Source: JAMQPK01 sp035937795 (GTDB taxonomy: Bacteria > Acidobacteriota > Vicinamibacteria > Vicinamibacterales > JAMQPK01). Taken from it: a stretch of DNA of 64,000 nucleotides. Under the pieces are notes generated by a model. The model made no database searches and had not been told where the DNA came from. It saw only the letters and a list, made by a program, of their open reading frames with translations. Position 1 is the first letter of the stretch. The number at the start of each line of letters is the position of its first letter. Location of the stretch: positions 33,754-97,753 of the forward strand of contig DASZHO010000109.1 in NCBI GenBank assembly GCA_035937795.1. Reading direction: 5' to 3'. Made by a program: the position numbers and the translations under genes. This document shows positions 8,717 to 17,240 of the stretch, one piece after another.

Positions 8717-8724
8717 TGTAGAAT
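8717..8724 (+). promoter_or_regulatory. Candidate -10 element, possibly leaderless start
   Basis: TGTAGAAT lies nine bases before the ATG of the ABM-domain gene, which has no Shine-Dalgarno sequence. The same TGTARAATSCG string occurs at 19503 and 60257. No convincing -35 is visible. Confidence 0.3.
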
Positions 8725-8733
8725 CCGCTCCTT

Positions 8734-9090
8734 ATGATCCACGTCATCGCAACGGTCGAGCTGCGTCCTGGTACCCGCAACAGGTTTCTCACCGAATTCT
8801 CCCGGCTCGGGCCCCAAGTACAGGCCGAAGACGGCTGCATCGAGTACGGCGCCGCGGTCGATCTGGCCAGCGGGGTTGGCGCGCAGCCGCCTCTTCGCCC
8901 GGATACCGTCATCATCGTGGAACGATGGACGAACCTGCGGGCGCTGGAATCGCATCTCGCCGCCCCTCACATGGGGCCGTATCGGGATCGTGTGAAGGAC
9001 TTCGTCGTCAAGGCGACCATCCAGGTGCTCGAACCAGTCGATTCAGCCGCCATCGCCGGCCGTGCCGTCGGTGAAGTGACCGGGGAATAG
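8734..9090 (+). CDS. Antibiotic biosynthesis monooxygenase (ABM)-domain protein
   Basis: A 118-residue ferredoxin-like alpha/beta-barrel protein of the YgiN/quinol-monooxygenase kind. IHVIATVELRPG forms the first strand, ETVIIVERW-like strand IIVERWTNL the third, followed by ALESHLAAPHMGPY, the helix with the usual conserved His. Members are small cofactor-free oxygenases or dimeric oxidative-stress enzymes, and the name does not imply antibiotic production here. A short insert (about residues 45-55, GVGAQPPLRPD) lengthens a loop. It is separated from the preceding operon by the hairpin at 8681-8710 and followed 10 nt later by the SGNH hydrolase. Confidence 0.78.
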   Translation: MIHVIATVELRPGTRNRFLTEFSRLGPQVQAEDGCIEYGAAVDLASGVGAQPPLRPDTVIIVERWTNLRALESHLAAPHMGPYRDRVKDFVVKATIQVLEPVDSAAIAGRAVGEVTGE

Positions 9091-9100
9091 TGAGAGGAAC

Positions 9101-10369
9101 ATGAAAAGCCGAGTTGCGTTGCTCGTCATCGTGCTGGCCCTTGGTGACACCGCTTTGGCCCAACGGGGCAGCGAGCATTGGGTGGGAACGTGGGCGGCGG
9201 CCGAGGTGGGCCGCCCCAGAACGCCGCCGACGCCGCTTCCGAATGCGCCGGGACAACCGCCGCCCGCGACGCCTGCGCCCTTCGTGCAATTTGATAATCA
9301 GACGCTGCGGCAGATCGTCCGGACCAGCATCGGCGGCTCGCGCGTCCGCATTGTTCTGAGCAACATCTTCGGCACCGCGCCCCTCTCGATTGGCGCGGCG
9401 CACATCGCGCTGCGCGACAAGGAATCGGCGATTGTTCCGCAATCGGATCGCGCCCTGGCGTTCAGCGGAAGCCCGGAGGTGAGGATTCCCGCAGGAGCCA
9501 TGATCGTGAGCGATCCGGTCGAGCTTGCCGTGCCGCCGCTCGGCGACGTGGCGGTCGATCTCTATCTGCCGGGCCGGACCGACGCCCCCTCGCCGGTGAC
9601 CATGCATACCGGGGCGTCGCAGACCAGCTACGTGTCCGCCGCTGGAAATCATGCCGGCGAGCCGGTATTGACCGCCTTCACGAAGAGCCAGTCGTGGTTT
9701 CTGATCGCGCGCGTGGAGGTGATGTCGACCGCGGGCGCTGTCGTGGCGTTCGGCGATTCGATCACCGACGGCGCCCGTTCGACGCCGGATACCAACAACC
9801 GGTGGCCCGATCAGCTCGCGCGGCGGCTGAGCGCATCCAATCTTGCGAAGCTCGCCGTGCTGAACGCCGGCATCGGAGGGAATCGGCTGCTGACCGATGG
9901 TGTCTACAGCTCCGGTGTGAATGCGCTCGCGCGCTTCGAGCACCAGGCGCTGGAGCAGACGGGCGTGACGCACGTGATTGTGCTCGAGGGCATCAACGAC
10001 ATCGGCTACGCATTCCACGACGCTGCGCCCGGCGGGGCCGAGTTGATTGCCGCCCACCGGCAGATGATCGAACGCGCGCATACGCGCGGCTTGAAGATCT
10101 TCGGCGCCACGCTGACGCCGTTCGAGGGGTCCGCGCGGTTTTCGGTGGAAGGGGAAGCCAAGCGCGAGGCGCTGAACGAGTGGATCCGTACGTCCAAGGT
10201 GTACGACGGCGTGGTCGATTTCGACGCCGCGACACGGGATCCCGATCAGCCGAAGCGGTTCAAGGCGGAGTTCGACTCGGGCGACCATCTGCACCCGAAC
10301 GACGCCGGCTACACCGCGATGGGCAACGCGATTGACCTGTCGCTGTTTCAGCCTGGAAAAACGAAATGA
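9101..10369 (+). CDS. Secreted SGNH/GDSL-family hydrolase
   Basis: A 422-residue exported esterase or lipase. Signal peptide to about residue 20 (ALA-Q); a beta-sandwich-like N-terminal half (about 25-205) with NTLRQIVRTSIGG-type sequence seen in secreted GDSL enzymes; then the SGNH domain: block I GDSITDG with Ser220, GIGGNRL with Gly/Asn, block III EGINDIG with Asn299, and the Asp395/His398 pair in GDHLHPND. All four blocks are intact, so it should be active on ester bonds of carbohydrates or lipids. GAGG before ATG 9101 is a reasonable ribosome site. There is no specific substrate evidence. Confidence 0.88.
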   Translation: MKSRVALLVIVLALGDTALAQRGSEHWVGTWAAAEVGRPRTPPTPLPNAPGQPPPATPAPFVQFDNQTLRQIVRTSIGGSRVRIVLSNIFGTAPLSIGAAHIALRDKESAIVPQSDRALAFSGSPEVRIPAGAMIVSDPVELAVPPLGDVAVDLYLPGRTDAPSPVTMHTGASQTSYVSAAGNHAGEPVLTAFTKSQSWFLIARVEVMSTAGAVVAFGDSITDGARSTPDTNNRWPDQLARRLSASNLAKLAVLNAGIGGNRLLTDGVYSSGVNALARFEHQALEQTGVTHVIVLEGINDIGYAFHDAAPGGAELIAAHRQMIERAHTRGLKIFGATLTPFEGSARFSVEGEAKREALNEWIRTSKVYDGVVDFDAATRDPDQPKRFKAEFDSGDHLHPNDAGYTAMGNAIDLSLFQPGKTK

Positions 10370-10403
10370 GCGGCGCCGGCGCCCATCCCGCCACGGCCGG
10401 GTA

Positions 10404-11120
10404 ATGCCGAGCGCCATACCCAGGGGTCTTCTGCTGGATCTCGACGACACGATTCTCGACGACAGCAGCACCATCGCGGAGTGTTGGCGTCAGGCCTGCG
10501 AAGCGCACCGGGACCAATGTGCTGGATTGGATTCAGGCGTCCTCTACCACGTCATCAGAGAAACGGGCGAGTGGTTCTGGGCCGATGCCGAACGTCACCG
10601 GCGGGGCCGGTTGGACCTCGACGCGGCACGCCGCGAAGTCGTTGGGCTTGCGCTGGCCAGACTGGGCGTCGACAAGCCGGAGCTCGCCGCGAAGATTGCG
10701 GGCGTCTACGGCCGCGAACGCGAAGCGGGAATGCAGCCGCTGCCCGACGCCATCGATACCGTTCGCCGTCTCCGGGAAGCCGGCTGCCGCCTGGCCCTGC
10801 TCACCAACGGCGCCGGCGCTGCGCAACGCCGCAAGATCGTGCGCTTCGGCTTGAGCGATTTGTTCGACGCCATTCTCGTCGAAGGAGAGGTTGGCTACGG
10901 CAAGCCCGACGAGCGGATCTATCGTCTGGCGCTGGAAGCGCTGGCCGTTGATCCCCAGGATGCGTGGATGGCCGGAGACAACCTGGAATGGGACGTGGCG
11001 GCGCCGCAGAAAATCGGGTTGTTTGCCGTCTGGATCGACGGCACAGGCAAGGGTCTGCCACCCTCGAGCGGCGTTCGCCCGGATCGGATCGTGAGAACGC
11101 TGTCGGAACTGATGAAGTAA
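10404..11120 (+). CDS. HAD-superfamily hydrolase (subfamily IA)
   Basis: A 238-residue cytoplasmic phosphatase-type HAD. Motif I LLDLDDTILDD gives nucleophile Asp12 and Asp14; motif II is LLTNGAG; motif III lysine is in GYGKPDERIY; motif IV is MAGDNLEWD. The helical cap between residues about 20 and 95 marks subfamily I. The ATG at 10404 places motif I 12 residues from the start, as is usual. An upstream in-frame start at 10332 lies within the SGNH gene and adds a basic, non-conserved leader. It may be a house-cleaning phosphatase for small phosphorylated metabolites; the substrate is unknown. Confidence 0.85.
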   Translation: MPSAIPRGLLLDLDDTILDDSSTIAECWRQACEAHRDQCAGLDSGVLYHVIRETGEWFWADAERHRRGRLDLDAARREVVGLALARLGVDKPELAAKIAGVYGREREAGMQPLPDAIDTVRRLREAGCRLALLTNGAGAAQRRKIVRFGLSDLFDAILVEGEVGYGKPDERIYRLALEALAVDPQDAWMAGDNLEWDVAAPQKIGLFAVWIDGTGKGLPPSSGVRPDRIVRTLSELMK

Positions 11121-11123
11121 GAT
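11118..11123 (+). promoter_or_regulatory. Candidate -10 element before GNAT gene
   Basis: TAAGAT overlaps the HAD stop codon and ends nine bases before ATG 11133. There is no Shine-Dalgarno, so a leaderless mRNA is possible. Confidence 0.22.
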
Positions 11124-11132
11124 TTTTCCGCG

Positions 11133-11681
11133 ATGAGCTCGAATATCCGCCTCGCGACGGAGAACGATGCCGGCGCGGTCGCGGCCATCTACGCGCCATT
11201 CTGCGGCGTCAGCGTAGTCTCGTTCGAGGTGGCCGCGCCGTCCGATAGCGACATGGCCGGCCGGATTCGGGCGGTCTCCGAGAAGTGGCCCTGGCTCGTG
11301 CTGGACGACGACGGGGCGATCGCCGGATACGCGTATGCCAGCCGGCATCGCGATCGGGCGGCGTATCAATGGACCGTCGACACGGCCGTCTATGTCGGCG
11401 AGGGTTATCGCGGACGGGGCGTTGGCCGCTCGTTGTACACCGCCTTGTTCGAGCTGCTGCGATCGCAGGGATATTTCAAGGCGTGCGCCGGCATCGCGCT
11501 GCCAAACCCCGCGAGCGTCGCCCTGCACGAGGCGGTCGGTTTCACGCTCGTGGGCGTCTACCGCGGCATCGGGTACAAGCTGGGCGCCTGGCGCGACGTC
11601 GCCTGGTACGAGCTGGCGCTGCAACCGGAGCGCGAGAATCCGCCTCCGCCCACGCCAATCTCTGGCTTGAAGGCGTCGTGA
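11133..11681 (+). CDS. GNAT N-acetyltransferase, phosphinothricin/arsinothricin acetyltransferase-like
   Basis: A 182-residue acetyltransferase of the PAT/Bar/ArsN1 kind. The N-terminal IRLATENDAGAVAAIY, the VVSFEVAAPS segment, the WTVDTAVYVGEGYRGRGVG acetyl-CoA pyrophosphate loop (R-G-R-G-V-G), and the closing ALPNPASVALHEAVGFTLVG and GYKLGAWRDVAWYE are all hallmark PAT blocks. It would transfer acetyl from acetyl-CoA to the amino group of a small glutamate-analogue herbicide or antibiotic. The C-terminal 15 residues are proline-rich and poorly conserved. Distinguishing PAT from ArsN1 needs alignment. Confidence 0.85.
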   Translation: MSSNIRLATENDAGAVAAIYAPFCGVSVVSFEVAAPSDSDMAGRIRAVSEKWPWLVLDDDGAIAGYAYASRHRDRAAYQWTVDTAVYVGEGYRGRGVGRSLYTALFELLRSQGYFKACAGIALPNPASVALHEAVGFTLVGVYRGIGYKLGAWRDVAWYELALQPERENPPPPTPISGLKAS

Positions 11682-11699
11682 CGGCGTAAGGAGCGTGAC

Positions 11700-12113
11700 G
11701 TGGCGCGAACGCTGGAAGTGCAGGTAGAACAGGTCGGCCCGGCGACCGGCAAAGGGATCGCCCGCCATCATACGGTCTTCATCGACCGGCCCACGGACAA
11801 GGGCGGCGAAGACCGCGGCCCGCTCGGAGGCGAGCTGCTGTTGCTGTCGCTCGGGGGCTGCTTTCTGAGCACCCTGCTCGCCGCCATCCGCACCCGCTCG
11901 GCGGAGGTGTCGAACATCCGCATCACCGTCATTGCCACCGTCGGCGGGGTGCCCGAACGGGTGGAGGCGATGACCCTGCGCGTGACCGCGAGCTACAGCG
12001 ACGGCGAGCTGATGCGCAGACTGGTCGATATGGCCGAGCGCGGCTGTCTGGTGACCAACACCCTGAAGCCGGCGATGGCGATCACGATCGTGCTCGAAAA
12101 TTCTTCACAATAA
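11700..12113 (+). CDS. OsmC-family protein
   Basis: A 137-residue OsmC/Ohr-superfamily protein with the two peroxidatic-type cysteines at C54 (SLGGCFLSTL) and C116 (ERGCLVTNTL). PLGGELLLLSLGGC is the family's central helix. Such proteins reduce organic hydroperoxides or bind thiolated substrates in the cytoplasm. GTG start at 11700 with TAAGGAG upstream. It follows the acetyltransferase by 18 nt and probably shares its transcript. The N-terminal strand is short, closer to the OsmC/YhfA type than to Ohr. Confidence 0.82.
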   Translation: MARTLEVQVEQVGPATGKGIARHHTVFIDRPTDKGGEDRGPLGGELLLLSLGGCFLSTLLAAIRTRSAEVSNIRITVIATVGGVPERVEAMTLRVTASYSDGELMRRLVDMAERGCLVTNTLKPAMAITIVLENSSQ

Positions 12114-12139
12114 CCGTATTCTTTCCGCGGGGGGTGGTC

Positions 12140-13099
12140 ATGAGAACCCTTCCATTCGCCGTCGGCGTCGTCCTCCTGATCGCTTCGCATCCGGCCGGCC
12201 AGGGACGGGGCGCGGCTCCGCAACCCACGCCGATTGCGACGCCGAATGCGGCGCGCGACCTGCGCGGCGCCATCGATATCCACATCCATTCCGACCCCGA
12301 CAGCGTACCGCGGTCGATCGACGGTATTCAGGTGTCGAAGCTGGCGGCGCAGCGCGGCATGCGCGCGATCGTGCTGAAGAATCATTACGACCCGACCTCC
12401 GGCCTCGCGTACCTCGCGCGCAAGGAGGCGCCGGGATTGGAGATCTTCGGCGGCGTCGATCTGAATCTGACGGTCGGCGGGATGAATCCGATCGCGGTCG
12501 ATTACATGGCGAAGATGAACGGCGGCTACGGCCGGCTGGTGTGGATGTCGACGTTCGATTCCGAAAATCAGGTGCGCACAGACAAATCGAACCGGCCGTT
12601 CGTGCGCGTCTCGCAGAACGGCGAGCTGCTGCCGGAAACCAAGGCGGTCATTGCGGCAATCGCGCGCCACAACTTTGCGCTGGCCAGCGGTCACGTGGCG
12701 GCCACTGAAGCGCTGATGATGTTTCGCGAAGGAAAACGCGCGGGCGTGCAGCACATGGTGGCCACCCACGGAATGGCGCCGCCCACCTCGTTGAGCATCG
12801 AACAGGCGAAGGAAGCCGTCCAGCTCGGCGCGTTCATCGAATTCTGTGCGGGCACGCTCGCCACCGCGGGCGCGCAGGACAAGATCGATCGCTTCAGCAG
12901 CCAGATTCGCGCCATCGGCCCGGACGCCGCGATCCTTTCATCGGACCTCGGCCAGGCGGGGAATGCCCTGCCGCCGGACGGCCTCGCCGTATTCATAGAG
13001 ATGCTGCGCAAGAAAGGATTCACCGATCAAGAGCTCGATGTGATGACAAGGAAGAACCCGGCCAGATTGCTCGGCTTGCCGCAGGCGGAGGTCCGGTGA
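12140..13099 (+). CDS. Secreted DUF6282-type metal-dependent hydrolase
   Basis: A 319-residue protein with a cleavable signal peptide (PFAVGVVLLIASHPAGQ) and a TIM-barrel amidohydrolase-like core. AIDIHIHSDPD supplies the HxH metal motif at the end of the first strand; KNHYDPT, LASGHVAATEA and ATHGMAPP supply further histidines; SSDLGQAGNALPPDG near the C-terminus supplies an acidic ligand; and MTRKNPARLLGL is the terminal helix seen in amidohydrolases. I recognise this as the DUF6282 family. The reaction is not established; hydrolysis of an amide, lactone or ester is expected. ATG 12140 is used; a GTG two codons upstream is the alternative. A TATTCT hexamer about 15 nt upstream could be a promoter. 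Confidence 0.72.
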   Translation: MRTLPFAVGVVLLIASHPAGQGRGAAPQPTPIATPNAARDLRGAIDIHIHSDPDSVPRSIDGIQVSKLAAQRGMRAIVLKNHYDPTSGLAYLARKEAPGLEIFGGVDLNLTVGGMNPIAVDYMAKMNGGYGRLVWMSTFDSENQVRTDKSNRPFVRVSQNGELLPETKAVIAAIARHNFALASGHVAATEALMMFREGKRAGVQHMVATHGMAPPTSLSIEQAKEAVQLGAFIEFCAGTLATAGAQDKIDRFSSQIRAIGPDAAILSSDLGQAGNALPPDGLAVFIEMLRKKGFTDQELDVMTRKNPARLLGLPQAEVR

Positions 13100-13191
13100 G
13101 ACGGCCGTTTCTGTCGGCGCTGTCCCGTAAAAGGGCGCAACAGCAGTTGGCCACCGCCTGAGGTGGATCCTGGGAGCGTGGCCCATGGCCG

Positions 13192-13737
13192 ATGACTGAC
13201 CAGTTCTCCATCCTCAAGCTTGTGACCGGCAGGCTCGACGCTGCCGGCATCGCCTATATGCTCACCGGCTCGATCGCCGCGGGCTATTACGCCCAGCCAC
13301 GCATGACTCGCGATATCGACCTTGTCGTCGAGGTGGGGCCGGCCGATGCGGAACGAATCGCGGCAGCGTTCGCTCCGGAGTTCAATTGCGACGTGGATGT
13401 CATCCGTGACGCAATTGCGCGGCAGTCCCTGTTCAACCTGATTCATATCGAGGCGGTGGCGAAGGTGGACTTCGTCGTCAAGAAAGATATCCCCTATCGG
13501 CTCGAGGAATTTCGCCGGCGCCGCCAAGTCGAGATTGGCGGACACCTGCTGTGGATCGTCTCACCGGAAGACCTGATCCTTTCGAAGCTGGCGTGGGCGA
13601 AAGCGAGTCGATCGGAGATCCAGCTTCGCGACGTTCGACATCTCCTCACCTGCGTCTCCACCCTGGACCAGGTGTATCTCGACCGTTGGGCGGCGACTCT
13701 TGACGTTACCGATCTACTACGAGAGGTTCGCGCTTGA
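13192..13737 (+). CDS. Nucleotidyltransferase-fold protein (AbiEii/MNT-like)
   Basis: A 181-residue protein with the minimal nucleotidyltransferase fold: the GS motif in MLTGSIAAGYY and the metal-binding DxD in TRDIDLVVEV, a third carboxylate candidate in KVDFVVKKD, then WIVSPEDLILSKLAWAKASRSEIQLRDV, a helix common in AbiEii-like and MNT proteins. All catalytic positions appear intact. It overlaps the next gene by four bases (TTGA), so the two are translated together. Proteins of this type act as toxins or antitoxins that AMPylate or nucleotidylate a partner; here the pairing is with an 87-residue helical protein. Confidence 0.75.
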   Translation: MTDQFSILKLVTGRLDAAGIAYMLTGSIAAGYYAQPRMTRDIDLVVEVGPADAERIAAAFAPEFNCDVDVIRDAIARQSLFNLIHIEAVAKVDFVVKKDIPYRLEEFRRRRQVEIGGHLLWIVSPEDLILSKLAWAKASRSEIQLRDVRHLLTCVSTLDQVYLDRWAATLDVTDLLREVRA

Positions 13738-13997
13738 CTGACACTCCCACCAATGTCCAGGCACACTTCGACTCCCTGATGCGGCAGCGCTCAGGCAGCG
13801 ACCGCGTGCGCATGATGAGCGAAATGTTCGACTTTGCTAAAGAACTCGTGCTCTCGAATCTTCGCAGAACGTACCCAGGTGCGTCCGATGTCGAGTTGCG
13901 CGTCCTGCTCTTCGACCGGCTCTACGGAGACGAGATCGATCCGGACCATCGCGCGAGTATCCTGGCGCGCCTGCGCCGGGAACGCTACGCGGTGTAG
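13734..13997 (+). CDS. Small helical protein paired with the nucleotidyltransferase
   Basis: An 87-residue charged, predominantly helical protein with no signal or membrane segment. SDRVRMMSEMFDFAKELVLSNL forms one long amphipathic helix, and ELRVLLFDRLYGDEI a second. The Arg/Leu-rich 'ELR-LL-RLYG' pattern is one I associate with small proteins encoded beside nucleotidyltransferase genes. The TTG start overlaps the upstream stop by TTGA, which makes coupling near certain. I cannot assign a Pfam name. Antitoxin, or substrate of the nucleotidyltransferase, is the working idea. Confidence 0.62.
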   Translation: MTDTPTNVQAHFDSLMRQRSGSDRVRMMSEMFDFAKELVLSNLRRTYPGASDVELRVLLFDRLYGDEIDPDHRASILARLRRERYAV

Positions 13998-14028
13998 CGG
14001 CACGCGATGGGAGACCGCGCAAACGGCA

Positions 14029-14057
14029 CGGGGTCACACCACTCGGATGTGACCCCG
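14029..14057. repeat. Perfect 10-bp inverted repeat, REP-like
   Basis: CGGGGTCACA and TGTGACCCCG around a nine-base loop, between convergent genes (stop codons at 13997 and 14081). The GGGGTCA...TGACCCC form resembles palindromes mobilised by REP-associated transposases, but it could simply be a bidirectional terminator; there is no T-tract. Confidence 0.6.
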
Positions 14058-14080
14058 ATGCGGCAGGTTTCTACGTCTAC

Positions 14081-17035
14081 TCAGAAGTTCATCAGCATCG
14101 CGAGGCGCATCAGCCGACCTTGGAGGACGTTCTGAGGCTGGCCTATGCTCGTTCCGAAAGATTGAACCTCCTGGAGCACGGTATTCGCGTTGAGGACATT
14201 GAACACCGCCACCTGAGCCTGGATCTCTTTCTGGTGGAATCGGAAGATTCGTTTGGCGCTCAGGTCCAGCTGGTTCCAGCGCGGTTCGAATTTGGTGTTC
14301 GGTGAAATCAGATTGACACCAGGAGCCTGCGTTTGCGACCCGCCTGCCAAAAGGATAGGCGCCGACACAACCGATCGGGTGCGCTGGCTATTCGGGAACG
14401 AAGACGCCAGCACCGTCCAGTAGACGCCGAGCGACGGGTCCTGTGCTGTGTAGCTGTTGCCTTTCCCCGCAAAGCTGACGAACACACCACTGACTTCGAT
14501 GCCCCAGGCGAGAGGATAGTTCGCCGAGAGTTTGAAGTCGTTCCTGAACGGCGGCGTGCTCGTCTTCCCGTACTGCTGGAAGGTCTTGCCCGTTTGATCG
14601 CAGAACCGCAGCTTGTTCGGGTCGTACTGGTCGCAGGAGACGGTGATCAGCCGATCGTTGCTCCATCCGCCGAAGACATTTGCCCCATGGGCCAGCCGGG
14701 CGTTGAAGCTCGCTTCGAATCCGTCGTAGACCGTCCGATTGATTTTCGAGTTGATGTCAACGAGCTGCTTCGAATAGAGCCCGGCCTTTGCCGGGTCCAG
14801 ATTGAACAGCGTGAGCAGCTCCCCGGTGCCGAGCGGATTCGCGACCTGGAAAGGCGTGAAATCATTCAAGGTCAGGAGCGGGTTCTGCTGCGCCTCCTGG
14901 TTGTAGAAGTGACGATGGTAGTAGCCACCGAACACCGACACCCTTGGCAGCAGCTGGCGCTGGATCCCTGCGGTGGTCTCGACGTTGTACTCGCGGGCGA
15001 GCCCTGGGGCCGGAGACCTGCCGGTCGAGACGCCGAAGTTCGCGTTGCCGCTCGGCCCGATCTCGCTGTCCTGGGCGATGCCGTCGTGGTTGGAATCGGT
15101 CCAGTTTCGCGTTTCGCTCACGGTGGTGAACGGATCGTAGCGCTTGGCCCAGCCGCCCGCCCACGGCAGCATGTACTTGCTGACGCTTCCTTTGAGCGCC
15201 GTCTTCGCATCGCCGAACAGATCGTACACGCCGCTGAACCGCGGCGAAAAGTTGTTCCAGTTCGGCATGTTGGGAACATCCGGTTGGCAGAAGGCTGGAG
15301 TGAACCGGCCGGCGAGGCGGCACCCTCCCTGGATCTTGGCGTTGAAGTGATCGTAGCGGAAGCCCGGACTGAGCGTGAGCCGCCTCAGCGTCCACACATC
15401 CTGGGCGTAGATCCCGACGTCGGCATTCACGTATTCGTAGTAGCGCGTCGGGGTGTTGTAGACGGTTACGGAATTGGCGGTCTCAACGCCGGCCGCGTTC
15501 GTCGTGTAATTCTGGACGATGTCGCCCGTTCTGACCTGCGAGTTGCCGTCCACGCCGAACGACCACTGCGCGCCGGTTTTGAGGGCGTGAGATCCGGTGA
15601 CGTACGACAACGCCGTCGAGAAAAGCTTCCGATCGGGGTACGTCCCGGTCGACCCGCCGGGCGCCGCGCCCGTGACGTCGGTCGTCGTGCTGTTGTTGTG
15701 CGTGACCTGTGTGTACCACTCGGGGGTGAAAGGTTGGGTCGCGATTGCCTCAATCGCGGGCTGGTATCTCTGGCTGAGTCTCTCGAGGTTTGTCGAGTAG
15801 CCGAACTCGTAGAGGAGTTTATTTGTAATGGTGGACGTGTACTTCACTTGCCCCACGTAGTAGAGGGCATGTCTCCAGTCGCGTATATCGGACGCCGTCA
15901 CCGGATCGACGTTGGGCGCGAGCTCGGGATCCTTGTGCTTCCAGATGCGTTCCAGGTACACGCTGAGCTTGTTGCTGGACGTTGCCTGGTATGTGAAGCG
16001 CACGAGCACGTCTCGCACGAACTGACCCTCGATCGCGGGATCGCCGACCTTGTAGGTCTCGTAGGGCACTTTGTAGTACGTGTTGGCCACGCCTTCGTTC
16101 ACCGATACGTGTCGGGCCGTGGTGAAGAACCAGAGCTTGTCACGGAAGATCGGTCCGCCGATATTGAAGTTGAAGTCCTGTACGTGCTGGACGAAGTTGC
16201 GATACAGGAATCCTCTGGCCCTGAGCGCGTCGCTGTTGTTGTCGCTCTGCCAGGCATGGGCGGTGCCGCCGAAGAAGCCGCCACCCTTCAAGGTGTTCCC
16301 GCCGTCCTTCGGGATCATGTTGACGCGTACCCCGCCTGACGCCACTTCAGCGGGACGCGCGCTCGTCTGGAAGACCACCTGCTCCGCGAGTGCGTCATCG
16401 TTGTAGGCCTGGATGTTGCCGTCGCCCATCGAGCTGTTGACGATCATACCGTCCACTTGCATGCTCGTGTGGCGGTCGTCGGCCCCATGCGTTCGCATGT
16501 AGGCCTGCTCCATGCCCTGGGAGCCGCCGACATCAGGGCGGCTGAGCTTCACCCCCGGGATTGGCGCGCCCACCGTCTGCATGTTCCGGGTCGTCGGCAA
16601 CGCGTCGAGCACGGAGCGCTCGAGGACGTGCGTACGTTGGGCGTTCTGCACGTCGACCAGCGGTGACTGGCCCGAGACTGTCACGGTTTCTTCGAGCGAG
16701 CCGACTTTGAGGTCAGCGTTGATAGGGACCGTTGTGTTGCCGGGCAATTCGACACTCTCGCGTACGACGGTCGCAAATCCGGTCAGGGTAAACGTCACCT
16801 TGTACGTGCCTGGCCGCAAATCGACGATCGTGTAGCGCCCCTCGCCGTCGGTCACGACCGACCGGGTTCTCTCGATGAGCACCGGGCTGGACGCTTCGAC
16901 GGTGACACCGGGGAGCACAGCGCCGCTCGCGTCTCTGACGACGCCCGAGAAGACGCTCTGAGCGTCCGCGGCTATGGGCAGGAAAAGCAGACAGGCCGTC
17001 GCAACCGTGAGCACTGACCCGAATTTTCGGCACAT
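14081..17035 (-). CDS. TonB-dependent receptor with carboxypeptidase-regulatory-like domain (receptor 2)
   Basis: A 984-residue outer-membrane receptor. Signal peptide MCRKFGSVLTV to ADAQ (about residue 25), an Ig-like regulatory domain with GAVLPGVTVEASSP and YTIVDLRPGTYKV, the VTVSGQSPLVDV hinge, a plug with DALPTTRNMQTVGAPIPG and QVDGMIVNS, and a barrel ending LAMLMNF. The start at 17035 has GGAGG five bases upstream; a longer in-frame version from 17110 would put non-signal sequence first. It stands alone on the minus strand, convergent with the nucleotidyltransferase pair, so its ligand cannot be guessed from neighbours. Receptors 1-3 are close paralogues. Confidence 0.9.
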   Translation of the reverse strand: MCRKFGSVLTVATACLLFLPIAADAQSVFSGVVRDASGAVLPGVTVEASSPVLIERTRSVVTDGEGRYTIVDLRPGTYKVTFTLTGFATVVRESVELPGNTTVPINADLKVGSLEETVTVSGQSPLVDVQNAQRTHVLERSVLDALPTTRNMQTVGAPIPGVKLSRPDVGGSQGMEQAYMRTHGADDRHTSMQVDGMIVNSSMGDGNIQAYNDDALAEQVVFQTSARPAEVASGGVRVNMIPKDGGNTLKGGGFFGGTAHAWQSDNNSDALRARGFLYRNFVQHVQDFNFNIGGPIFRDKLWFFTTARHVSVNEGVANTYYKVPYETYKVGDPAIEGQFVRDVLVRFTYQATSSNKLSVYLERIWKHKDPELAPNVDPVTASDIRDWRHALYYVGQVKYTSTITNKLLYEFGYSTNLERLSQRYQPAIEAIATQPFTPEWYTQVTHNNSTTTDVTGAAPGGSTGTYPDRKLFSTALSYVTGSHALKTGAQWSFGVDGNSQVRTGDIVQNYTTNAAGVETANSVTVYNTPTRYYEYVNADVGIYAQDVWTLRRLTLSPGFRYDHFNAKIQGGCRLAGRFTPAFCQPDVPNMPNWNNFSPRFSGVYDLFGDAKTALKGSVSKYMLPWAGGWAKRYDPFTTVSETRNWTDSNHDGIAQDSEIGPSGNANFGVSTGRSPAPGLAREYNVETTAGIQRQLLPRVSVFGGYYHRHFYNQEAQQNPLLTLNDFTPFQVANPLGTGELLTLFNLDPAKAGLYSKQLVDINSKINRTVYDGFEASFNARLAHGANVFGGWSNDRLITVSCDQYDPNKLRFCDQTGKTFQQYGKTSTPPFRNDFKLSANYPLAWGIEVSGVFVSFAGKGNSYTAQDPSLGVYWTVLASSFPNSQRTRSVVSAPILLAGGSQTQAPGVNLISPNTKFEPRWNQLDLSAKRIFRFHQKEIQAQVAVFNVLNANTVLQEVQSFGTSIGQPQNVLQGRLMRLAMLMNF

Positions 17036-17227
17036 ACATTCCTCCAATGTGTGGAAGTGCAGCTCCGTGAGCCGAACACGACCGAGTGATAAGAATGCAG
17101 TCCGTGGCACGAAAGAAAACGTTGGTACGCCAAGAGTCTAGCTCCCGACGTCGCCCGGCTCAAGGCTTATCCAAGCTCGGAGCCATCCGGAGCTCACACA
17201 TCTCTTCATGGAAGCAGGGTCCTGCGC

Positions 17228-17233
17228 TAAGCT
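17228..17233 (+). promoter_or_regulatory. Candidate -10 element before DUF1684 gene
   Basis: TAAGCT ends seven bases before ATG 17241, with no Shine-Dalgarno. A similar TTAAGCTGT string occurs at 27473-27481 before the LamG gene. Confidence 0.2.
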
Positions 17234-17240
17234 GTTCTTC

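Noticed and set aside
8734..9090. Antibiotic biosynthetic cluster marker
   Set aside because: A lone ABM-domain protein with no synthase, tailoring or resistance set around it.
14333..16339. 668-codon open frame on the plus strand
   Set aside because: Antisense to receptor 2; composition is His/Arg/Val-rich shadow sequence.
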